Positions 45,552-57,455 of a DNA stretch of 64,000 bases are shown here, one piece after another (position 1 is the first letter of the stretch; the number at the start of each line of letters is the position of its first letter). Below the pieces are notes generated by a model, which saw only the letters and a list, made by a program, of their open reading frames with translations, was not told where the DNA came from and ran no database searches. A program made the translations under genes and the position numbers. Origin of the DNA: Molanna angustata (Eukaryota > Arthropoda > Insecta > Trichoptera > Molannidae); contig OY754979.1 of assembly GCA_963576475.1 (NCBI GenBank), forward strand, positions 24,721,034 through 24,785,033, written 5' to 3'.

Positions 45552-46045
45552 TGATTACGAAACCATGTAAGGTACGTAAAATAATGTGCAAATATTAAAA
45601 TATATGTACAGTTATTGAATAAAATTATACTCTTTAGAGAACTGCAGAAGCATGTGGTATCACCGAATATAATGTGTCCATGATAAAAAAGAGAATGAGT
45701 AGCGATACACCTCTATTAGAAACACCAAAAAAACGTAGAGTTATAAAAATTAATATGTCGACGTTGACAATTTTACAAAAGATGCAGTCAAAAGAAAAAT
45801 ATATGAAATGCATTCAAAATATAAGTTGAACATCTATAAAAATGAAATTGATTATGATTTATTACCCTTACTATTCTTTTCATTCTATCAATATTTGTCC
45901 ATCATATCGGTTTTTCAAGTACCTATTGTGAGAATTTCAATAACTCAAAATAATGATGAAATATTTATATGTTTTTAGTAAAACCTGTCACTTTGAAATC
46001 GCTCGAAACGAATGATGACACACCGGATATCGAGGACAGTGATTA
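45552..46045 (+). pseudogene. Transposase-like spliced ORF remnant (N-terminal HTH type)
   Basis: ATG 45552 opens MITKPCK before 'gtacgt'. After 'actctttag' (45636-45638), RTAEACGITEYNVSMIKKRM and then TPLLETPKKRRVIKI follow. A frame change then gives DNFTKDAVKRKIYEMHSKYK. Finally, after 'tgtttttag' (45979), KPVTLKSLETNDDTPDIEDS and a stop. The middle resembles the N-terminal HTH plus linker of a mariner-like ORF family common in insects ('AAE.CGVS...I.KK', 'TP.KRR', 'FDK.AVRR.I'). It looks like an internally deleted, spliced element gene. No terminal repeats delimited. Confidence 0.4.
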
Positions 46046-46049
46046 AATG

Positions 46050-47670
46050 ACATTGAATATTTACTAACGTGATGTGTTTAACATGACTTGTTTTACTTTT
46101 GAAAAATTGTTTATATTGTGTAAAGTCCTCAGTTGCAACATCAAATCACAGTAAACCTTCAACATACTCGAACCAGTTGCTTCTCGGACTCCTCCATTAA
46201 CACAGCAGCCCTACTATAGAACAATCTTGACCGAATTCTGTGTTTCACCTTCTCTTATTATAAGATCGAAAAAATATATTATTAATTTATCAGATTGAAA
46301 ACCTTCCCAAAGGCTACGTAGTGCACTACTTCGGAAGCGTAGAATGGACCCAATTCCTTATAGCTGCCCTTATGCAGACATGTTAAGTAAGGTAAGAATT
46401 AATAATTACATTCTTTATTGTCTTAAATGATGTAATAAGTGAAAATGGAAAGATGATCAAAGTTAAATAAAAAAATTGGGTCCATTGTAAACAAAATGAT
46501 GGTCACCGTATTGACATCCAAATTACATGTACAAACATACGACTTACGACGGGTCGCATAGTTTTTTGATGACGTCATACTAAAGTCAGTAGGTATCTAC
46601 GTGATTAAATTATTTATGTGTATTGATAGATCTGTAGCCCTCTGCGGCCTTAGGTACTTTCTAATGAAAAGCAGACCCCAATTTCGAATTTTAGTTTAGA
46701 ACTTATATAGATACCTATCTGTCGCCTGTAAATTTAAATTATCGACTACTACGATGATAAGACATACCCACCTTCCGCATTATTCTCCGTCATAAAGGTA
46801 GGTTCTTAACGAAAATTCGTAATTATGATCTGTTTTGCACTAAAAAAAGTACCTAAGGGTGCTGGACGAAAGGCGAAATTTTCATATTTTTCTTACTCTA
46901 TATCTACAGCATTCCCGCCAAACACAAAAAATGTCGCCATTATTATATTATAACATCAGACACTGGCAATGTTCCAAAGTTGTTTAAGTCGATATTAAAT
47001 GTTTTTCGATAAAATCAAGGATGGAAAAATATGGCCGCATATAAATATGTAGGTATGTCGTTCGATATTTGAAATCTTTTCAGTGTTGCATTATTACTCA
47101 TGGCACGAGTCTTCTAAGAAATGACTAATGTAAATAAATATCATTCCTTGTCTATTTAATATTGTTTAATTGGACGTAGTAAAACCTTAAAAGGATTAGT
47201 TTAGTAAATATTAGTTCCTAATTCAGCACATTATAATATTATGTTATATGACACTCAGATACGCTGTGCTGACATCATGCAGACAAAGATATTTTAAATC
47301 ATTTAAAAATATGATTACGTTGGTATTTTTGACACTGTTGACGTGTAAAAATATTTATTTACAACATCGATAGTAATCTTACATTTTCGTCTTATGTATT
47401 CATAATAAAATAATAAAATTTATTTTCTTATTGGATTTTCTGTCAAATCTACGACTAGGTACTACCATATATCGACATATATAGCTGGGAGAGCTTTCAT
47501 ATGAATGGCGAATAAATTTATGGCGGAGTAAGTACTTTAAAAATAATTTATTTAGTAACCAATTAAAATCATATGCAACCAAAATATATTTTACTAAAGT
47601 AATAAAATGTATTTGGTAATTTAAGAACCAGAATTCTGTTCTTAATTTTTTTTTTCATTTTTTTTTTGTT
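46050..47670. other. sim intron, nothing assigned
   Basis: AT-rich, no ORF over 60 codons with recognisable features. Confidence 0.5.
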
Positions 47671-47674
47671 CAAT

Positions 47675-48223
47675 GGGCTCTGTAAATTGAGCGGATCAAA
47701 AGTTATAAGGGGGAGGGACAGACACACACAGACACACAAAACTCACATAAAATGTTCTACTCCGAATTCTGAGTAAATCCATGTATGGGAAATGGGAACA
47801 TATATGCTGCGAGGCCTCTAGTTGGTGTTATTAGCATGCAGTATGTCCACTACGCCATACAAAATGTTCCTTCGTACACGCATCTTGGCTTAATAATGTC
47901 GATTCATTCAGAGGATTGAATTCTCATGAATCGAAATATAATCCAACTGTCGATTCGTTCATGAGAATTCAATTCTCTTAATGAATCGACATTATTAAGC
48001 CAAGATGCGTGTACGAAGGAAAATTTTGTATGGTGTAGTGGACTTTTTGCAAGCTAATAACACCAACTAGAGGCCTCGCAGCATATATGTTCCCATACAT
48101 GGATTTACTCAGAATTCGGAGTAGAACATTTTATGTGAGTTTTGTGTGCGTGTATGTGTCTGTGTTTCTGTCTGTGTGTCCGTCCCCCCTTATAACTTTT
48201 GATCCGCTCAATTTACAGAGCCC
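47675..48223. mobile_element. Foldback element: inverted arms of about 265 bp
   Basis: 47675 (gggctctgtaaattgagcgg) pairs with 48223 (ccgctcaatttacagagccc), and pairing continues with few mismatches to within about 10 bp of the centre at 47949. Landmarks on both arms: 'aaaagttataaggggg', 'ttctactccgaattctgag', 'gctgcgaggcctctagttgg', 'ttggcttaataatgtcgatt'. The interior is non-coding. Almost the whole element is stem. Confidence 0.95.
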
Positions 48224-48629
48224 AAATTTTTATAATATATAAACAGTTATAGGCCTACAAAACTTTTATACTCAGAAGTGTGAATTTTTGTTTCAGTCAG
48301 GGGTTATCAACTTTTGAAATTTTGGTTTATTTTTCCATATATCTCAGAAACCATAAAAGCTAGAACGCTGAAATTTGTTATAAACATAGACAAATACAAA
48401 ATCTCAAATTAATTTTTTTAAAAAAATCCAGGGTTTCTCAAACATTTTTTATTAAGAAAAATATTTTTTTTTATGTTAAATTTATGAGTTTAACTGCCTA
48501 TATTTCCAAATTTTTTAAAAATATCAAAAAAAGCCGAAACACCCCAACTAGACAGTTAAATTTTATATAAAAAATATTAGCATTGTATTAGCACATCTCA
48601 AATTTTTTTTAATAATTTTTATAAAAATT

Positions 48630-48958
48630 GAATTTAGTGACGACATTGCTTCATACAATTTGTATGGCAATCGCCTACACACAATATCTAAGAAGACTTA
48701 ATTGTTTGATACTAATCTCCAAACATACATACATACCATCATTCAGTTTTCATATTCTGGGTAGGATCAAAGGACTGACCTCCATACTATCCTATCTTGA
48801 CATACATACATATGTAGGTACATGTGTTGTATAGAAAATCAAATATCTTAAAATATTAAATAATTTGTATTTATGGGATTATTGTTTGGTACTTATTCTT
48901 CAACTATACATACTATCGCTATCGACAGTTGGATCTCATGTGTTACATGCCATTAGTA
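48630..48958 (-). repeat. Repeat R1, copy 2
   Basis: Reverse of 21287-21610: 'ttcatacaatttgtatggca', 'actgacctccatactatcct', 'tatcgacagttggatctcat'. Confidence 0.75.
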
Positions 48959-49600
48959 TAATATAATCATGAATACCTACTGTTATATACAATGTTCAAT
49001 ATATACCTATAGTTATATTACGGTCATGAGTATTTTTTTTAAAAAGGAATACGTATTTAGTTTTACTCTGTGACGAAAATCGCGATCTGAAAAATCGGCG
49101 GGACGATTCGCGCTTTTTTGCTCTGGCTGCGTTGAGTTATAAAAAAAGTGTTGCTAGTGTGCAAAGAAACAAAACAAACAATGGCGGGTTATTTGACACC
49201 GGAGAATGTAGAGTATAAAGAGGTCAACAGCTGTGCTGAACGAATGTGAGGAGGTTTTATTTCTGTTTAAATATTATTATTATTATTTTGTACGGCGATT
49301 GTTGCTATTAATTTCAATCCTAAATGGAAGATGATTCTTTGTTTGTTGGGGGACTTTTAATGTATTTTCAATTTGCCAAATTGACAGCTATTCCACCCCA
49401 AAAACCAGGTGTAAAAAATAAATCGAGATACTCAAAAAAAAAACGACTGTTTTTTGCCAAACCGAATCTCAATACTACAAAATATTATTCTAAGTATATA
49501 CCTAACTTAACTATATATTAACTTAACTTAACTATACAAATATTATATATTTTTCAAATCAGCCTGTATTTGTTCAATCTTTGAATGCTATTATTGCAGT

Positions 49601-49639
49601 ATTTGACACGTCATTTTAAATTAAAATGACGTGTCAAAT
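49601..49639. promoter_or_regulatory. Perfect 19-bp-arm palindrome containing paired ACGTG cores
   Basis: 49601-49619 (atttgacacgtcattttaa) is the exact reverse complement of 49621-49639, with a single A between. Each arm holds TGACACGTCA/TGACGTGTCA, including ACGTG on one strand. It lies 356 bp downstream (in sim direction) of the exon at 49995. Could be a protein-binding site pair or a small foldback repeat. Confidence 0.3.
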
Positions 49640-49994
49640 TAATGACTTTTGATAGATGAAATCAAAGAAAATCGAACAACTATTAGTGCAAACATAAATC
49701 ACTAAGTATTGCGTTTAAAGCGCATTGCACACTAAAAATATATATAAAAACAATTCTGTTTTCAAAGGAATTCTAGGTTTTGAATCAATATTTTTTTACC
49801 GTGCAAGATTAAAATTGACTTTATAGTTACTGATTGTGATTTTCACATACTTACATATTCGTGAAAAAATCAAGCAAATTTTTGCACTAAGAAAACTTAA
49901 GTATTACAGAAACTGGCTAAACATCGGAATTATAATCAAATTACAAATAGAAGTACCTACTTTAGTAGCGCTGTTAACAGTCGGTTATACTGAC

Positions 49995-50173
49995 CTTGCA
50001 TCGAGGAATATGATCCTGAGATCTAGGCTGGCTCTGAACATGAACATATTGTGGTGCATCTTGATCTCTGTGACAGCAGAGGGAGGTAAGGAGTGTCCTA
50101 CAGCCACCAGACCAAGAAGCCTCACTCCACCGGCTGCGTGCCGAGCCTTGAGATATCCCGAGCAATGGATCAC
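49995..50173 (-). CDS. sim: single-minded, PAS-A end / linker / PAS-B start exon
   Basis: The acceptor 'gtccatag' ends at 50174, and the donor GCAAG|gtcagt is at 49995. It encodes [38 protein letters not shown] and [17 protein letters not shown] plus a split Arg. 'VIHCSGYLK' and '[22 protein letters not shown]' are Sim hallmarks. The linker after GYLK is shorter than in fly or vertebrate Sim as I recall them. 179 bp; phase 0 in, phase 2 out. Confidence 0.97.
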
Positions 50174-50409
50174 CTATGGACATCATCAAAATATGTACAT
50201 TTATAAGTTATCAAATACCTTAGCACTGATAATTATTTACTTCTATTAAATTTTGAGATTTCTAGTTTCTGAGATCACTAGTTTACAAACTTAGGTATTG
50301 TGATCGCAGACACTTTTTTTATAATAGAAACATGACCAAAAATCAAAAAATAGGAAAATATTCACAGTATTACATAATATGTTTTATACTGTTTAAAAGC
50401 GGGAGTTTC

Positions 50410-50720
50410 TCTAGAAGACAAAGTTCACAGGCATTAACAATAAATTAGAAGAAAGACAATTGAGATGGTATGGTCACATATTAAGAAGACCCGAGGATCA
50501 CATTGTGAACTAGGCTATGGCCGTAGGCATCCCCCGACCAACACATAGGGAAAGACCAACAAATACATGGATAGCGCAAAGCAGTTCCCAATTTATTGGT
50601 GAGACAAGAATTATCATCGGAGGCGGCCCAGAACCGAAGAGTGTACAGCCTGAGGACGAGGAGACCTGACCCCAACAGTCTTCATAGGCGATAAGTTGGG
50701 AAGAGGCCAGGAAGAAGAAT
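50410..50720 (+). mobile_element. LINE 3' fragment
   Basis: LEERQLRWYGHILRRPEDHI, then stops, then decayed sequence ending WEEARKK with a GAAGAA tail. Antisense to sim. Confidence 0.6.
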
Positions 50721-51019
50721 GTTTGAAAAGTAAAATAAAAATATTATTTTTAATTTGAAATTATCAAATCAAATTTTAAAAAGTATCTCCTCACAGTTCA
50801 GATTTTCCTTGCCATTATTAATGCCTCAAAAAAACTGAATTTGAAATGAAAAAAAAGAATCAATGGATAAATATTTTCTTTTTTCTTATTATTTTATTTT
50901 AAAATGTATTTCCACAGACACATAAATTTTAGAATTATTAATATCTTAATTCGTTGTTCATTCTTTCACAGGACGAACGTTTTGACTGAATATGTCCTTA
51001 TCAACTGAACTACCAAACC

Positions 51020-51657
51020 GATTGAGTTTACAATATCTATGCCGTCAACATTAACTAAATAAAACTATATGATTGAGTTCTACAATAACTATGCCGTCAA
51101 CATTGACTCATAGATTTTTATTAAAATATACTAGATGTCGTAGTTAGCAAATTTTGTATGAATCGAAGTGAGGCATTTTTCCGGGGGATTTTTGACGTTT
51201 TGGTTGGAAGACCACATCGTTTCTCTGTATATAATAATGACTAATGTGAATTGTTTTCGGATTTATTTGTCGAAAAAAACACTTTGTTTATTAAGATTTA
51301 GAGAACAGTTATCTAGAATGTGTTGAAATATAAGGAAAACTGCAATATGTTGGCAACCAAAACGTCAAACGCGCGATATTCCATGACTCACTTTTTCCAC
51401 GGAGTACTACATCTAGTATATTATATGAAAATCTTTGCATTGAATAAATAAAACTCTATGATTGAGTTGTACATAGCTATGCCGTCAACATTGACTAAAT
51501 AAAAATCTATGATTGAGTTCTATAATATCAATGCCGTCAACATTGGCTAAATAAAAATCTATGATTGAGTTCTACAGTATCAATGCCATCAACATTGACT
51601 AAATAAAAATCTATGATTGAGTTCTACAATATAAATGCCGTCAACATTGACTAAATA
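51020..51657. repeat. 51/52-bp minisatellite, about 6 units, interrupted by a MITE
   Basis: Units start GATTGAGTTCTACAATATCA at 51020, 51071, 51460, 51511, 51563 and 51615, and contain 'atgccgtcaacattgacta'. After unit 2, MITE M3 (51112-51434) is inserted. Confidence 0.9.
51112..51434. mobile_element. MITE M3, copy 2, inside the 51-bp array
   Basis: Left 'agatttttattaaaatatac' with TAGATG. The right-end reverse complement is AGATTTTCATATAATATACT with AGATG. The interior is the reverse complement of 33201-33490. Confidence 0.8.
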
Positions 51658-51699
51658 AATAAACACTATTTTATCTGAAACGAAAATAGTTAAAAGTAC

Positions 51700-52140
51700 C
51701 TATCTTAAAAATAATACTTGATGATAAATGCATAACAAAAATTTACGAATACATAAAAGACTATAATTATTTAAATACTAAAGTCTGTCAATAGTAAAAA
51801 TGCAATGAAATGCATTTTCCGATGCAATTGAATTTATTATAAGCTTCATCACATATGCCATATCACGCTTCTCTTGTATGACGTCGAAATGTACCTACCT
51901 ACATAATATGAACATGGAATAATTGCCTCATGAGGGTTAGAAGACTAATTATTATGGGATGCACCCACAATGCAGTTTTCCTTTGAGTCTAGGTCGGCGG
52001 CTGTCAAACTGTGTAACACAATTTTGAGATCTGGTTTTAATATATCTCAAGAGTGGAAAGCCATTTTAAAATTAACGAATTAAATATAAATATAAACATT
52101 TTCCATAAATTCGATTAAATAAAATTACACAATACTAATC
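51700..52140. other. sim-region intron, nothing assigned
   Basis: No recognisable coding or repeat feature. Confidence 0.4.
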
Positions 52141-52141
52141 C

Positions 52142-52296
52142 AACACTATTATAGTGGCCGCACAGCAAATCAAATAGTGGCCGTCACAAGTAGTGGACGA
52201 TATTTTTCATACATTTTACATGGTATCTATCTAGTTCCTACGCAATAACCACTAGTGGTCGCCATTAGTGACCGCTGTGCGGCCGCTGTGTTATAA
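52142..52296. mobile_element. Short GC-rich MITE
   Basis: Left 'tatagtggccgcacagc' pairs with right 'gctgtgcggccgctgtgtta'. Inner 'agtggccgtca' pairs with 'tgaccgct'-type blocks. 155 bp. Confidence 0.7.
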
Positions 52297-52375
52297 TAAT
52301 AAACAATTCCTTGCACCGTGCTCAAGTGGCGAATTCATTGCCATACGGCAATTTCTTCCAACTAACCAGCGTTAA
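52297..52375 (-). repeat. SINE-1 tail fragment
   Basis: (taa)n, 'caattccttgcaccgtgctc', 'ggcgaattcattgccatac', 'aactaaccagc'. The head half is missing. Confidence 0.85.
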
Positions 52376-52471
52376 TCTGATTTTATATCTCTGTGCAGCA
52401 TATTTTTGAATAGAGTGCAGAACTTAAGCATTACACAGAAAAATAACGAGGCTCGTTATATAACCAAATAA

Positions 52472-52615
52472 AACAAAAAATTAAGCATTTTGAGCATAAG
52501 GAGCATTTTGTACAAAAAGAGCATTATGAGCTTAAGGAGCATTTTGAGCATATGGAGCATTTTGAGCAAAAAGAGCATTTTGAGCATAAGGAGCATATTG
52601 AGCATAAGGAGCATT
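52472..52615. repeat. 18-bp (2 x 9) tandem repeat
   Basis: Repeating GAGCATTTTGAGCATAAG with A-rich variants, about 8 units. The frame would read EHFEHK repeats, but stops flank it. Confidence 0.92.
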
Positions 52616-53079
52616 TTATTTATATATTTATTTATTTACATATTTCAGTAGGTACACTACATTTTATAATGGAATCTCACTAGGCTGAACGCCTGTTCTG
52701 AGGTAGTACTCTTAAGCATTATTAATGTATTATTTTGATTTATTAACTTTATTATGGGGAGTCACTCCGATGTTTTTGCCGACGATTTTTCTGCTTTCAA
52801 ATCAAAAATTGTAAATTTTCTTTCTCTTAACTCACGACTTATCATAGTAATCGTTATGTTTGGGTTTTTATTTTGTTTTTGTATTTTGTCTTTATTGATG
52901 TTTCTTAACTGATATAATGTATTGCTGAACTTAATGTGTTATACTTATGTTATTATTGTACTAGCTTTTATGTCCCGCCGTTGGCCAAGAATGTAAATTA
53001 GTGAAGGAATAAGCAATCGTTTATATAATATTGTCACAAAAAATATTTGCTAATTCGTAGTATGAAAAGTAGTTTGAAA

Positions 53080-53700
53080 TTTAATTGAGTTTAAGCGATG
53101 TAAAATGTTCAAGTGATGGTCACAACCCATTTGTTTTTATATATAAGTACATAGGTACATACAATTTCTGCACGCATGGACTATGGTAAATGGTTTTAAA
53201 TATGACTGATTATAAAGAGACAACGTTGTAAAGAGTTTGGATTTGGCCACAACCCCTATTTTTATATATTGTCATCGAACGCAAATGTGTTTTAAATATT
53301 TAGTAATTTTGGATGATTTTGCTTAAAAATTAAATAAACAAAAGTACTGAAAAGATTCTAGTGTTGGTCACATCCCATTCGTTTTTATATTTTTCGTCGA
53401 GTGTGCATACCTATAGATTATTATATTTTTGCACAATAAAACTGATCTACATTACAGAAGAAGACTTAAATAGTTTTTGATTTGAATATAAACGTTGTGA
53501 AGAGTCCAGTAATGGCCACAACCCCGATTTTTTATTATATTGTCATCAAAATCAAATTTGTAGCTATTGAAAATTAAGCAATATATGATGATATAATAAA
53601 TGGTGTAAATTTCGATTGAAAAAAGTATTGAGAATATTCTAGTGATGGTCACATCCCATTCGTTTTATGTATTTTCGTCAAGTGTGCATGTTGATTATAA
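53080..53700. repeat. Diverged tandem repeat of about 130 bp, 5 units
   Basis: 'ggtcacaacccatttg', 'ggccacaaccccta', 'ggtcacatcccattcg', 'ggccacaaccccgat' and 'ggtcacatcccattcg' recur near 53118, 53246, 53367, 53515 and 53650. The core resembles the reversed start of repeat R2 (ggccacaacccactcg), suggesting amplification of an R2 end. Confidence 0.7.
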
Positions 53701-53706
53701 TATTTC

Positions 53707-54665
53707 TATACAATAGACTATAAGACTTAAAACTAACCCAAAAGACTAAATGAAAAAAAAAAATAAGTATAAGACTATAACAAATAGTTTGTAATAAAAA
53801 CTGACCCAATGGTCTACATAAAAGATGCAATAGAAGAATTACACAATAGTAAATGTATTATATAAAAAACTGACCAAATGTTCTTCATAAAAGAAGAAGA
53901 AGATGAATTGAACTATAGGAAATATTTTATATAAAATTCACCCAACGTCTACATTAAATAAGAAAACGAAGAATTAGACTAAAGGAAATAGTTTGCATAA
54001 AAACTAACCAAAAGATCTACAAAAAATAAGAAAATGAAGAATTAGACTATAGAAAGTAGTTACTATAAAAACTGACCCAAAGGTCTACATATTAGAAGAA
54101 TAATTATACGTCAGGAAATAGATTGTATAAAAACTAACGCAAAGGTCAACGTAAAAGAAGACGAAGAAGAATTAGACTAAAGGAAAAGTTTGTATGAAAA
54201 CTCTCCCTTGGTCTACATAAAAGAGGAAAATATTAGACTATAGGAAGTTAGGTTATACAAAATTCAACAAAGGTCTACATAAAATTAGAAAAAGAAGAAT
54301 TACGTTAAAAGAAATAGTTGGTATCAAAACTGGCCCAGAGGTCTACATAAAATAAGAAGAAAAAGAATCAGATAATAGGAATAAGTTTGTATAAAAACTC
54401 ACCCAAAGAGCTACATAAAAGAAGAGGAAGAAGATGAATTAGACTATAGGAAATAGTTTGTATAAAAACTCACCCAAGGTCTACATAAATTAAGAAAAAG
54501 AAAAATTAGACTATAGGAAATAGTTTATTTATGAACTGTCCCAAATGACTTCACAAAAGAAGAGGAAGAAGAATTAAACTCCAAGAAATAGTTAGTATAA
54601 AAAATCACCCAAAGGTCTACTTAAATAAAAGAAGAATTTCACTATAGGAAATAGTTTGTAGATTG
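53707..54665. repeat. Diverged minisatellite, about 60-68-bp unit, about 15 units
   Basis: The unit core is 'aaactgacccaaaggtctac', then 'ataaaagaagaagaagaatt', then 'agactataggaaatagtttg'. Many indels and stops in every frame. Confidence 0.9.
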
Positions 54666-54669
54666 AATG

Positions 54670-56580
54670 ACATGTGTATTGTAGTTAACCTAAGATAGTT
54701 TAATAATTTTCCTATACGAAATTAGTATATTGTTGATTTTTAAGTAGTATAAGGTATGTAGGTACCTACCTACAATGATGTTCTAAATTAATTCGAATTC
54801 GATTTATAACAAATTTTATTTGAATATCAGAATGTGTCCGTTACCATAGTAACCATAGAACATGTAAAAAATATCAAATGGTTTGTAGACATTTTTTGAA
54901 TAATATGTAGGTACCTACATTGGTTTGTTCGATGCCATAAAAATGAAAATTGTCAGAAAAATCAAATATTATTTACAAATTATGCAATTTTATTATGCCT
55001 ATATCTTTACTAATAAATAACACATTTTTACAATATATGTCTTAAAACTTGCCGTAATGTCTTGTGTTTCATTTTATTATTTCATAATTACATTTATTTG
55101 AAAGGTTTATTATTTTCAAGAACATATTCATTCGGTGGGAAAATGAAATATTGTATGAAAAGATATTAAAATGGCGGCGTTTATGTACAAAAGGCTTACT
55201 TTAAAAATAAGTTAAACATTATAATTATACCAAATATTCACCATGTTTTTCACTTAAACGCTAAGTTATACTTCAAAATATATTTTTTTTGTGTAAATAC
55301 CTACTTCTAACTTTTAAACTAACAGATATTTGCGTGCAAAATGTACACTTTTTTGACAGATATGACTTGGAAAATTTTGTATGAAAAAAATAATTATTTA
55401 AATATTTTTAAAATTCAGCATTTTTATCGCATTCTTTTTAGCGTGACACTGCATCAGGTATACTGGTACATGTTCGCACTTAAATTAGATTTTTAGATGC
55501 TCTTGGTTTTTCAGAAGGCGTGAGACAAACACACACACACACACATACACACACACACACACACATACACTAACATTTTGATTGCTTTATTACTTTAGAT
55601 TTATAACTGGTGTTGTGTACTGTTCAATTTTTAACATTATATTTCATAACATATATTATGTATTTTCGAATTTTAAATTTGATTTCCTTCTGATTTACAA
55701 TATGTTATTGTTATCTTTATTGATGTTTCTTAACTGATATAATGTATTGCTGAACTAAATGTGTTGTAGGTACTTATGTTATTATTGTATTTATAACTGG
55801 TGTTATGTACTGTTAATAATATGGTGTTATGTACTGTAAATAGCCTTTCAAGCCGTAAATATAATTATAATTAAATAATTAAATTAAATTTATTATGTAG
55901 TTAACTAAAGTTATCTTAAATGACATAATTGGCCTATGCATTGTAAACGTAACATTGAAATAGTTTTGAATAAACATAGATAAATGTTGTTGTTTCTGTC
56001 GTGTTCTAGAAATACATTAGGTATATAAAACGAAAAGCTTTAACGCATTTTAGTCGATTTTCAGTATTTTAAATCAATCAACATTCTCGTTTTAAATTTG
56101 TTTCGATAAATTATATATGAAATATTGGGGTGCGAATTCAGATAAATCGACATGTCAAGGGATCCACGGCCGTAAAGGTTATGGAGCCGCTGGAATAGGC
56201 GGCTGTAAAACTATGCAATTTTGATTCTACATGCATTGAGTACTTATATACGCAATTACCACCACATCTGTGAAGAGAATGATTCGAGGAATGGTACAAT
56301 ATGCACCTAGAGTAATTCGAGTATATGTAGTGACTACAAAATTCACCTATAGGTACCATATTCGTAGATTTGCACTACAAACAAAGGTACTAATTAAGGG
56401 GAAATTTGTACTTATCCTATGCAGTGCTAATTGTCAGGAGTTTGAACTTTGAACCATACACCAAATAGTGTGTGGTGAGGTTTTGTATTAAAAACGTTTT
56501 TCAGCAAAATTGCGGAAAGCAAAATTTTCGCTGAAACTTGCCTAGGTTTAAGATATTATAAAATAAAGTGTTGATTAGAA
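54670..56580. other. sim-region intron, AT-rich, with duplicated segment
   Basis: 55709-55790 repeats 52893-52966 (tttattgatgtttcttaact, 'ataatgtattgctgaac'). It is followed by duplicated 'ggtgttatgtactgt' and an (aattaaat) tail near 55880, perhaps a LINE 3' UTR. No supported gene. Confidence 0.45.
55528..55570. repeat. (CA)n microsatellite with TA interruptions
   Basis: About 20 CA units broken twice by 'cata'. Confidence 0.95.
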
Positions 56581-56584
56581 AGTT

Positions 56585-57360
56585 TATAGTAGTAAAACGA
56601 GTGGGTTGTGGCCAACGCTATACTCCTCACTACCAAGTCACTTGACAGAGTATTCAAATTTTGTATGGAAAATATTCAGCATTGTCATGAAATGATTATG
56701 TTAAATTATTTTTGATTTAAATATTTTATTATAAAAAACTTTGTAATTCTTTAATGACATTATGTACTTACATTTTAAGCGATTCGAAAATAAAAATATC
56801 AAATTATAAGTTTCCTGAGCTTGTGGTAACTTGAAAAATTAAGAAGCACTATTCAGATATCCTTCAAAATCTAATGGGGTCTAAGCGAGTATTAGATATA
56901 TAAATTTGCAAAATTTGAAAAGAATCGAATGAGTAGGTACCTAATTTAGTCCATAATCGATAAAGTAGAATAAACACGCCGTACATAGCACATGTTTTTT
57001 ATTTCATTTTATATTGCTTCTCGGACAACTAACAGGTAGGTACTATGTCAAATATTAATTCAATACGCACCCAATAACAAGTTGCCACATTCTAGAGACT
57101 TACGATATTAATTGTCTCAAAGATACAGACTGAAAACACAATTAAAAACTGCCTCCGACGGGAATCGAACCCGGTACCTTTGGATCAGCACTCAGATACC
57201 AAAGCAACTAAGCCACGAAGAACGACATAATACACACACAGATACATTGTGATGAAATTTTTAGAATACAATCTCAGTATGATACTAGTTGATAATCTAC
57301 AATAAAAAAATTATCTTAAAAATTGCGAATCCATAACTCCCCAATATATCACCTTGGGGT
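56585..57360 (+). repeat. Repeat R2, copy 3, split by a SINE-2
   Basis: Starts 'aaacgagtgggttgtggcca'. The body is at 56620-56905 and the end at 57240-57350 (attgcgaatccataactccc). A SINE-2 in the opposite orientation (57005-57228) interrupts it. Confidence 0.75.
57005..57228 (-). repeat. SINE-2 copy within R2
   Basis: B-box complement 'gggaatcgaacccggtacc', A-box complement 'caactaagccac', body 'gactgaaaacacaatt'. Confidence 0.88.
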
Positions 57361-57409
57361 AGTGAGGAGTAAAAATTGTGCACCAGATTTCAAATAAAAA
57401 AATTAAATG

Positions 57410-57455
57410 TATTGGATTTGATTTCGACGGTTGACCAGACTTGCCCCCCAGGTGA
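57410..57455. repeat. Solitary M1 MITE end
   Basis: 'ttgatttcgacggttgacca' followed by GACTTGCCCCCC matches the right terminus of M1. No left partner found. Confidence 0.5.
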
